A DNA stretch of 64,000 nt from Carettochelys insculpta (Eukaryota > Chordata > Testudines > Carettochelyidae), in assembly GCF_033958435.1 (NCBI RefSeq), contig NC_134137.1, positions 318,369,501-318,433,500 of the forward strand. The letters are read 5' to 3'. Position numbers and translations under genes: made by a program. Shown here one piece after another: positions 55,969-64,000 of this stretch (position 1 is its first letter; each line of letters opens with the position of its first letter). The notes beneath the pieces were generated by a model. It was given only the letters and a program-made list of their open reading frames with translations, ran no database searches and was not told the DNA's origin.

Positions 55969-57999
55969 CTATAGCCTGGCACTTGGCGTTGGTGGCCCGG
56001 AGCCCCACCGCGGTCGCAGCCCTGTCCGGGGCTGCGTGGGGGCGGGCCGGACCAGAAGGTAGGGTGGCCAGCAAGTCTCAGGTGGCTCCAGGGGTCCCTC
56101 GGCGCTCCAGCCCTCAGCGGTGGGTGGCGGGGCGACGGCGGACGGGACGGCGACAGGCGGAGCAGCTGGTGGTGGGGCTGCTGGAGCAGGCAGGGCGGGC
56201 GATGCGGCGGCCGGCGTGGCATGGGGGGCCAGGTAGTCCACCAGGCGGTTAAATGTCTGCATGTAGGCCCCCCATGCCTCCTGGCGCCAGGCCAGCGCCC
56301 GCTCCTGCAAATGCAGGTGCTGCTCTGTGACCTTCAGCTGCCGGTGGTGGATGGCCAGCAGCTGGGGGTCCGTCGCCGTCGGCTGGTGGTGGCGCGGGGT
56401 CCGCCGTCTAGCCCGCCATGGGGCCGGTCGGTCCTCGGCCGAGGGGCTGCCCTGGAGCGATGGTCCCGGAGGGCTCTCCGGGACTACTGAGGCCCCGCCG
56501 GCACTCTCTTCCGGTCCTTCGGATGGTGCAGGTGCAGGACACAGGAGAGGAGGGGGGGAAGAAGAATGGAGACAGGCGTTAGTGTGGGCCCCGAGCCGTG
56601 GCCTTTGTCCCCCCAGCCCTGTGCTGCAGGTTCCCCATCCCCGTCCCTGGGAGATGCTGCTGTGATGGATGGGGTTCAGGGGTCCCCCTGCCCTGCACCC
56701 CGTCCCCTGGTGGGAGCGACTCTCACTTCACCCCGCAGGGTCTGACAGCAGGAGAGGTTTCTTAGGCCACAGATGCCCAGTTTCTCCCAGGAGTGACAGC
56801 ACCAGCTGTCGGAAGAGACAGTCCTTCCAACCCGTCATAGGGAGAAGACCCCAAGGGGTGCCCCTCTGGGATGCAGCTTTCCCCCTCCTCAGGCTGGCTG
56901 CCTTCCAGCTCTCCCTTCCCCTAGCCTCTACCTGTGGCCCCCGCCCTCGCCCCCCAATTCCAAGCCAGCTCGGCTCCTCCCTCCTCTTTGTTCAGGGCAG
57001 AGGTGTCACCTGCCAGCTGTAGCCCCAGGATCCTCCTTTGCCCCTGGGAGCTATTCGGCTCTTGTTGCTCATATGTAGCCTGAGTCTCCCTTTTGCACTC
57101 CCCCCACTCCATCACATGCTGCTGCTGCGGGGTGTCCCACCCCCTCCTCCCGGGGGCCCCTCGAGGTTCCGCTCCCCCCTGGCCCGGGGATGGGGCATGA
57201 CACTGTCATGCGGGGTGGGGAGGGGCAGGGGCTGATGCAGTGCTGTGAGGGCCATGGCCCTGGTGTCCCTGGGGCCATGGCCATGTGAGCATGTGGGGGG
57301 CCCTGGACACATATCTATTACCCCCGCCCCTCAAGCCCAGGGGTGTCCACCAGAGGGGGGGTACCTACCTGTCGGTCCGCTCCCACGGTCCGGAGATCCC
57401 CGGGGGGCGGAGGCCCTGCTGCTGCTCCGGGATGGCAGGAGGAGGATCTGCAGGCTGGATTCTGCAGAGGAGGAGCCCCCCTCCTCCTCCTCCTCCTCCT
57501 CCTGCCGCGATGTCCCGGGGGTGGCCTCCGGGGCGGACTCCGGCTGCAGGGCCTGCTGGGGCTCGTCGGCCGAGGTGTCAAGGGTGGCCGGAGGGGAGGA
57601 GGTGTGCCGGGGGCCCAGGATGTCCCTGAGCTCCCTGTAAAAGGGGCAAGTGACGGGGGCGGCCCCAGATCGGCTGGCCGCATCCCGGGCCCGGGCGTAA
57701 CCCTGCCGCAGCTCCTTGACCTTACTCCTGACGTGGTCAGGAGTGCGGGCAGGGTGACCCCGGGCAGCCAGGCCGTCGGCCAGCCGAGCGAACGCATCCG
57801 CGTTCCGCCTCTTGCTCCCCATTACCTGGAGCACCTCCTCCTTGCTCCAGAGCCCCAGCAGGTCCCGCAGCTCGGCCTCCGTCCAGGAGGGGCCCCGCTG
57901 CCGCTTCCCAGCCTGGCTGCTGCCCTGGCTGGGCTGGCTGCCCTGGCTCCCCTTGGGGGGGGTCCCCTGGGGGCGCTGGGGGGGCTGCCGGGCAGCCAT
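55969..57999 (-). pseudogene. Harbinger Myb/SANT-like partner protein, open frame but lost splice acceptor (copy E)
   Basis: Exon 1 is 57999-57369 (631 bp, ATG at 57999-57997, donor CAG/GTAGGT) and exon 2 56519-55969 (551 bp). Together they give a frame-consistent reading of about 393 residues. The SANT-like domain is complete: GPSWTEAELRDLLGLWSKEE, KRRNADAFARLADGLAARG, HVRSKVKELRQGYARARD and CPFYRELRDILG. It is followed by an acidic run, a Pro-rich region and a C-terminal helix with LQERALAWRQEAWGAYMQTF. In Harbinger systems this partner helps the transposase enter the nucleus and bind ends. The base change that distinguishes it from copy D removes the AG of the exon 2 acceptor (CATCCG/AAGG against CATCAG/AAGG), so normal splicing should fail. 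Confidence 0.85.
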
Positions 58000-58425
58000 C
58001 ACACCTGGGTGGGGGGCAGAGGGATTTGCAGGCTAGCCGCGTGTGCAGGCTGCTGCCTGCACGATCCCTCTGCTTCCTGCACAGGAAGGGAGGGGGAGGG
58101 GACCTTTAAGGGGCCGCTCCATGCGGCCACCAGTGAGCTGAGGGGCTGGAGAGAGCATCTCTCAACCCCCCAGCTGATGGCCGCCATGGAGGACCCGGCA
58201 ATTTCGACGTTGCGGGACGCGCAACGACTACACGGTCCCTACTTCAACGTTGAACGTCGAAGTAGGGCGCTATTCCTATCTCCTCATGAGGTTAGCGAAT
58301 TTGACGTCTCGCTGCCTAACGTCGAAGTTAACTTCGAAATAGCGCCCGACGCGTGTAGCCGTGACGGGCGCTATTTCGAAGTTGGTGCCGCTACTTCGAA
58401 GTAGCGTGCACGTGTAGACGCGGCT

Positions 58426-58604
58426 TATATGAGACAGAGCCCCATATATTGGGACTGTTCATATAAAATCAGGACATATGGTCACCGTACATTGAAATTT
58501 AGCTTCAGAATCATTGGCATGATACAGTCCTCACTTTGGTTAATCACACTAAAGTATCGAGACTTCAGTGTCATTAACCAATGTAAGGACTCTACCATGC
58601 CATT
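58426..58604. other. Short spacer, nothing recognised
   Basis: Separates copy E from the next foldback element. Confidence 0.4.
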
Positions 58605-58684
58605 GGCTATGGTTACACTACAGAGTTTTGTCAAAGAACATGCTGTGTGTTTATACACAAAGTCGGTTTTGACGGTTTAAATTC

Positions 58685-59690
58685 TGCTGGAAAAGTATAA
58701 CTAGTGGGGTTTCGCAGGGGTCTGTTTTAGGACCGGTTCTGTTCAATATCTTCATTAACGATGTAGATATTGACATAGAAAGTACACTTATTAAGTTTGC
58801 AGATGATACCAAGCTGGGAGGGGTTGCAACTGCTTTGGAGGATAGGGTCATAATTCAAAAGGATCTGGATAAACTGGAGAAATGGGCTGAGGTAAACAGG
58901 ATGAAGTTGGCAAAGTGCTCCACTTAGGAAGGAACAATCAGTGTCACACATACAGAATGGGAAAGGACTGCCTAGGAATGAGTACAGCAGAAAGGGATCT
59001 AGGGGTTATAGTGGACCACAAGTCAAATATGAGTCAACAGTGTGATGCTGTTGCAAAAAAAGCAAACATGTTCCTAGGATGCATTAACAGGTGTGTTGTG
59101 AACAAGACACGAGAAGTCATTCTCCCGCTCTACTCTGCGCTGGTTAGGCCTCAGCTGGAGTATTGTGTCCAGTTCTGGGCACCGCAGTTCAGGAAGGATG
59201 TGGAGAAATTGGAGAGGGTCCAGAGGAGAGCAACGAGAATGATCAAAGGTCTAGAGAACATGACCTATGAAGAAAGGCTGAAAGAATTGGGCTTGTTTAG
59301 TTTGGAAAAGAGAAGATTGAAGGGGGACATGATAGCAGTTTTCAGGTATCTAAAAGGGTGTCATAAGGCAGAGGGAGGGAACTTGTTCTTCTTTGCCTCT
59401 GAGGATAGAACAAGAGGCAATGGACTGAAATTGCAGCAGGGGAGGTTCAGGTTGGACATCAGGAAAAAGTTCCTAACTGTCAGGGCGATCAAACACTGGA
59501 ACGAATTGCCAAGGGAGGTGGTAGAATCTCCATCACTGGAGATATTTAAGAAGAGGTTAGATAGGAGGCTTTGAGGGATGGTCTAGAAAGTGCTTGGTCC
59601 TGCTGTGGGGGCAGGGGGCTGGACTCGATGGCCTCTCGAGGTCCCTTCCAGTCCTACTATTCTATGATTCTATGATTCTATGATTCTATG
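58685..59690 (+). mobile_element. CR1 LINE, 5'-truncated copy
   Basis: Contains the last part of the ORF2 reverse transcriptase, a short 3' UTR with 'ctggactcgatggcctctcgaggtcccttccag', and the hallmark CR1 tail of four ATTCTATG repeats at 59659-59690. CR1 copies are typically 5' truncated, as here. Confidence 0.93.
58703..59574 (+). pseudogene. CR1 ORF2 C-terminal reverse transcriptase fragment
   Basis: The first part (58703-58917) reads GVSQGSVLGPVLFNIFIND and KFADDTKLGG, the latter with the catalytic Asp pair (FADD). A small deletion near 58905-58915 shifts the frame. The second part (58915-59574) then reads KVLHLGRNN-type sequence, ERDLGVIVDHK, YSALVRPQLEYCVQFWAP, LFSLEKRRLKGDM and HWNELPREVVESPSLEIFK. 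Its stop is at the expected end of CR1 ORF2. The endonuclease and first half of the RT are absent. Confidence 0.93.
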
Positions 59691-60008
59691 ACAGGGCATT
59701 GACAAAACTGAACACTTTCACCAGTGCTGTCGATAGATTTCTGTCAACATAAAAGCTGTGTAAATGCCCTCAGGGGGCCTCGCTCAACAGACGGAGCATC
59801 CACAACAATGGGCAGCCCAGTCCACTGTGCTTCTGGGTGCCGCTTTTGTCAAGAGAGAAGCCAGGCAGTCCAGCTGCTCTGTCACTAGAGCAGAAGACTC
59901 TCCCAATTTGCTTTTGTGTGTACATGCGATCCGTCAACAGAAGTTTTGCAGGAAAAACTCTCCTGACAGTGACTTGTGTTGACAGACAGCTGTAGTGTAA
60001 CAATAGCA

Positions 60009-62855
60009 ACAGATTTTGAAATGAACTTTCCATCTAGGTTGACCAGATCTCCTAATTTTATAGCAAATCTGGTTACTTCCCAAAAGGTTATGAGCAGAAT
60101 TTTCAAGCGATTTAGATATCTGTCATTTCTGGTCAGGTCAGAAATACCTTGGGAACAGTTTCCTATATGATAGGTTGGCATGGCTTCTTTCAGCACTAAC
60201 CATAAAAAGAATTACTGAGAAGCATGGAATAGAGAAATCAAACTCAAAGCTTTGAACAGATATATCTTGCACTGTGACCTAATGCTTACCGAAGGTATGC
60301 TCTCAGAAGCATTCTCCAACCATGAAGACTCTTACGCAGAACACCATTTTGCCAGTCCTGGGATGTACAGCCCCACGAAAGAACCACTGTGGCACTCTGT
60401 ACCTCAGCAGCACCCTGAAGCCACCATCATATTCACCACTGTCATGTAGTTATATGTTTTGTACAAAGTGTGCCTTATGAAGTACCATCTTAAAGGTTTT
60501 GATCTGTTGCACATGAATATCCTCTTGGAGCGTATGTGCTATCACTGAATGTGAATGAAGGTTTCTGTACGTGTGTTATTGAAATATGTTGTCAGGTTGG
60601 GTACACCCACCCCCAGTCTTTCAGGTACAACAATGGAATAACCGTATGTGCTCCTGGCCCATTAAAGGGGAACTCGCTTGCCCAGTGACCATTCCAGAAC
60701 AGTTTTCAGAAAGAGTATGCAAACAATGGAGGCTGCTTAAACTGTTGTGGTGGCCCTCTATGCCACAAGCATAGATCTTTCCAGCAAACTAGAGAACACT
60801 ACAAACAGGGGAAGTGACATCATGACTTGGCTTTGCACTCCCACAAGTCACTCCCTGGAAACACATCTGGAGAACAAAGACTTTGAACTGAGGAGGGTGG
60901 CCCTAGGCTGGAGGAGAGTTCTAGCCTGTATGTTGAAGAGCTGTAACCAGTTTATACCACACAGCAGCGTGAGACACTGCTTGATTCAAATCCCGTTCAG
61001 CTTATAGAACTCAAATTGCAAATGTACTTTTATTTCTTAGGTAACCAAATTTGACCTCTACTCTTTATTATTTATAATCACTAAAAATCTACCTTTCTGT
61101 AGTTAATAAATCTGTTTCATATTTTACCTAAAATGGCTTGTTTCAGTTAAAGTGCTTGGGCCACATCAGTTCAGGTTACACAGGCTAGTGTTTCTCCTCT
61201 CCATTTCAAGGGAAGGGCAGACTGGGTACTAAATTTGCACTTGTCAGGCCTCGGACAAAGGTAAAATGGGATACTCCAGGCAAGTTCAGGTGGAAAGCCA
61301 GTATCTTAAACCCCAACTAGAAAGCAATCAGTGAAGATCCCAGAGCACTGCTGATCTATCAGAGATCCCATGGTCTTGTAGGCGAGAATAAAGGGGAAGA
61401 ACTGGAGGCACCTGTGCCAGAGAGTCTAATGCTGTTTTAAGTAAAACTTTGAAATCAATATGTTTAATTTTAAACTTTTTTAAACTACAACACACTATTA
61501 AAGTTTTTCTGTAAATCATCAACATGTACTTACCACTTTGATTTTGTTTTCTGGGTATATTCCAGTATTTCAGTTTAAAATACAAATACGCAGGGAATAT
61601 TAATTGTCACATAAACCATAATGTTGGGTTACGCCACTAAATGAGGAAACTCCATATATTTCCCAGTTTCCATCAGTCCTGATAAGTAGATTAACTATTT
61701 TATGCTGATGTCTTTGCACATACTTTGGTCTTTAGAGTCTCGTAAAATTCCACATATTCATCAGTGTATATGGATTTACAAATCTGCATAAATTCTAGTT
61801 GTATGCATTTAATCAGGTATTTTATGGGCAAACACAAATTTGAGTTTACATTTAACTGCAACTAAATTTTTAAGCAATGTTAATATGTGAGTGTATATAT
61901 ATATATATATATATATATACCCTGCTGAAAATTCAAACGCTCAACTTCTAGTAACAAATTAATGGCAAAAATCATGCTATCTGCTGACATATGTTTAAAA
62001 AAACAAGTAAATAAATTATGGTTAAATAAGCAGACTTCTTTACTTTTCAATGGAAATATTATTTACTTTCTACTTCTATCCTTGCCAGGATTTTTGCTTG
62101 ATTCTTTTCTGACTGGCAAGGTGGACAGACTTTTCAAGGGGCGAAGAGGACAGTTGTCATTGGTGTAAGTGTCAGATTGGTGGATTTGAAGGCTACAGAG
62201 AGAGATTGTTTGGGAAAGGGTCGGAGAGCTGTACACAGGCAGCTTTGGGCAGTTGAGGACCCTTTTTCATCTCCGCTACCTCATGTGCCTCACTAAAAAG
62301 AAAATTCAGCTTCACGTAAGTCGGTGGGCTGATTCCATAGCTCATACATTTGTGGGAACATCTGGAAGTCTTGTTTGGATGTATTAAATGAGTGAGTCAA
62401 CACTCAGAGCATTGGTGCAAGCTGGTTCTGAAAGTGCATGTGTAGTCAGTATTTTCAACAGCCCTGGTGGCTATGTGCTTTTTGAGGTAGCCAGTCTTCA
62501 GGCCTGGGCCAAACTGAGGCAAAACACGGCTTTCAGTAAAACTGACAATTCAAAACTTCTTCTTCCCAGGGACTGCTTTGATCAACAGAGGCATTAACAA
62601 CAGCATAAGATTCTACTAAAGCCTTGTCCTTATGCTACGTCACTTCTAGACTTCCTACCTCAGAACTGCTTAGCCCAGTTGTCTGCTCTCTGGAGAGACA
62701 CGGCTAGGAAAGTTCATGTCTAGGAAAGTCACAGTCCCAAGCAAAATGTTTTAAAAAGCATGCATAGTCCCAGCTCCACCATAAAGCTCTAGCTTTCATG
62801 CCTCCTGTATCATCTCAGGATAAGACAGTTCATCCCCTGAGAAGGCAAACACATG
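60009..62855. other. Non-coding; AT microsatellite
   Basis: A TA-dinucleotide tract of about 26 bp lies at 61894-61919. Short frames elsewhere lack recognisable features. No SLC16A7 exon was found here. Confidence 0.5.
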
Positions 62856-63264
62856 GGCTGTGTCTACACTACAAAAATAACTTTGAAGTTGAGCATGTAA
62901 GTGCTTGCAGCACTAGGATCCATATTTATAGTTCATGTCTATAAAATCTAATATTGATTAGTTCAAGTGTATATACTTGATACCTACTTAGTTCAAATTA
63001 ATATTTGGTCTCCGAGTTTACAGTTTCAGTACAGTACGTAACTTTGAAGTTGAGCATCTACACATACCCTGCTTCAATGTTAAACTTCAAAGTAGGGAAC
63101 TACTCCATTCCCAGGAATGGAGTAAGGACTTCAAAGTCGGGCTCCCTACTTGATAGTTAACTTTGAAGTAAGGGAAAATGTGTGTAGACTCTCTGCTGGC
63201 TACTTCGAATTAATGCCTAACTTCTAAGTTAACTTCGAAGTTAGTTCCTAGCGTAGCCGCACCC
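62856..63264. mobile_element. MITE with ATG target duplication, carrying a later insertion
   Basis: Ends 'ggctgtgtctacactac' and 'cctagcgtagccgcaccc' form a loose inverted pair, with ATG at 62853-62855 and 63265-63267. TTCGAAGTTA and CTTTGAAGTT motifs recur inside. A 142-bp insert at 62897-63038 splits it. Confidence 0.7.
62897..63038. mobile_element. Inserted segment flanked by 19-bp direct repeats
   Basis: TAACTTTGAAGTTGAGCAT occurs at 62878-62896 and again at 63039-63057, directly flanking the insert. A 19-bp duplication points to LINE-mediated retroposition. About 126 bp of the insert match 47479-47605 in an SLC16A7 intron at about 90% by eye. Confidence 0.75.
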
Positions 63265-63292
63265 ATGATCTCAAAAGGGAATATTTCATAAC

Positions 63293-63859
63293 TAGGGCGA
63301 CCATGTCTCCCTGTCCCAAATAGGGGTCTGGGAAATATGGGGGGAGGGGTGGCTCCAATCAGCTCTATCAAGCCCTGGGGAGCCAGGAAGGAGGCAGCAG
63401 CTGCCGGCGATCCCCAGGAGCCCCAGGGAAGCCACAGATGCCAGTGCTCCCTGGGAGCCCCAGGACAGCCACAGCCCCTAGTGCTCCCTGGGAGCCCAGG
63501 GAAGCAGCAGCTGCCAGCCCTGCCCCAGAGCCCCAGGGAAGCTGTAGCTGCCAGCACTCCCCAGGGGCCCAGGTAATCATCAGCCATCGGTGATTTCTCG
63601 GAGCCCCAGGGAAGCCACAGATGCCAGTGCTCCCCAGGAGCCCAGGGAAGTGGCAGCTGCCCATGCTCCCCCTGCTTTCCATGGCTCAGGGAAGGGACTT
63701 CCGCCGGCAGCTGTGCCTGCACAGCTGCTGGAGGAAAAGGTTGGGGAGGGAGGCCCAAATATGGGACAACTCATCCTTATTAAAAAATAAGTCAGGACAC
63801 CTTTTTGGTGTCCCAAATACAGGACTGTCCTGCCCAACACAGGACGGATGGTCACCCTA
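63293..63859. mobile_element. hAT-like MITE, 567 bp, 8-bp target duplication
   Basis: Ends TAGGGCGACCAT and ATGGTCACCCTA are inverted, and TTCATAAC occurs at 63285-63292 and 63860-63867. An 8-bp duplication is the hAT signature. Inner inverted phrases 'ctgtcccaaatagg' and 'aatatgggacaa' support the ends. The centre is occupied by a minisatellite. Confidence 0.85.
63375..63680. repeat. Minisatellite of about 37-bp units inside the hAT-like MITE
   Basis: About eight imperfect units of the form 'gagccccagggaagccacag...ccagtgctcccca' follow one another, with differences of about 10-30% between units. Confidence 0.8.
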
Positions 63860-63867
63860 TTCATAAC

Positions 63868-64000
63868 ACACATGCCAGTCACTGATGTTTGCTCTCTTGG
63901 CCTCCCAGAAATATTGAGAATGCTCTTGGATGTTTCTAATAGTTCTTTTTCTTCCTTACTCTTAAAATCTTTTCACTACTATTCAGGGCCTCAGAGCTGT
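63868..64000. other. Right edge, nothing recognised
   Basis: AT-rich sequence up to the window end. Confidence 0.4.

Larger units (their letters stand above)
53748..58425. mobile_element. Near full-length Harbinger transposon, copy E (4.68 kb)
   Basis: Left end GGCTACGTCTACACGTGCAC at 53748 and right end CACGTGTAGACGCGGCT at 58425, with TAT target duplications at 53745-53747 and 58426-58428. Gene content and order are the same as copy D: transposase on plus, Myb/SANT gene on minus, converging near 55.6-56.0 kb. It lies in an SLC16A7 intron. Confidence 0.93.
58605..60008. mobile_element. Foldback MITE interrupted by a CR1 LINE
   Basis: Left arm 'ggctatggttacactacagagttttgtc' at 58605 faces 'tgacagacagctgtagtgtaacaatagca' ending at 60008. 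The left part 58605-58680 and right part 59691-60008 form one element of about 390 bp once the LINE is removed. Flanking triplets do not match, so the outer ends are approximate. Confidence 0.7.

Noticed and set aside
57343..58404. 353-codon plus-strand frame in copy E
   Set aside because: It is the antisense of the Myb-like exon. The GC-rich, low-stop composition explains its length, and the minus-strand reading has a clear SANT domain.
58655..58951. Short minus-strand frames over the CR1
   Set aside because: They are antisense shadows of the CR1 reverse transcriptase frame.
51330..64000. Search for the first SLC16A7 coding exon (PPDGGWGW motif) on the minus strand
   Set aside because: No match was seen, so no exon is reported. 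It probably lies outside the window.

Overview
This is vertebrate nuclear DNA. It is mostly AT-rich, non-coding and packed with transposons. A sauropsid, most likely a turtle, is inferred from three things: CR1-type LINE 3' ends with ATTCTATG tail repeats, a tRNA-headed SINE with a CR1-like tail (as in the turtle polIII/Cry SINEs), and dense Harbinger-type DNA transposons. The only host gene recognised is SLC16A7 (monocarboxylate transporter 2) on the minus strand. Three of its coding exons lie at 44938-51329 with clean splice sites. Its N-terminal coding exon is not in the window, so the transcription unit probably extends beyond 64000.

Layout. 1-2470: 3' part of an old, eroded Harbinger element. 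3276-3985, 15530-16213, 19856-20966, 35405-36115 and 53043-53725: short non-autonomous copies of one younger Harbinger family, with termini related to GGCTACGTCTACACG and 3-bp target duplications. 22996-27662 and 53748-58425: two nearly full-length copies of that family. Each carries a two-exon DDE transposase gene facing a two-exon Myb/SANT-protein gene, and each copy is broken in different places. 18071-21205: a LINE fragment interrupted by five insertions, one of them a SINE that itself holds a Harbinger MITE. 29311-34637: a complete but decayed LTR retrotransposon with 429-bp LTRs and GTGAG target duplications, in the order gag (SCAN-like capsid, zinc knuckle), protease, integrase, reverse transcriptase, RNase H. 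Having integrase before reverse transcriptase is the hallmark of the Gmr1-like Ty3/gypsy group. 39 kb, 48 kb, 52 kb and 58.6-63.9 kb: foldback MITEs, mariner-like and hAT-like MITEs, and a CR1 inserted into a foldback element.

How the parts work together. In Harbinger elements the transposase and the Myb-like protein normally act together, with the Myb-like protein helping nuclear entry and end recognition. Here one copy keeps the transposase nearly intact and the other keeps an open Myb-protein frame. The short family members keep only the ends and could move only with help supplied in trans. The LTR element has stops or frameshifts in every domain and looks dead.

Limits. All calls come from reading the sequence and from recalled family features; no database search was run. 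Repeat subfamily names are deliberately kept general, and several long stretches show nothing recognisable.
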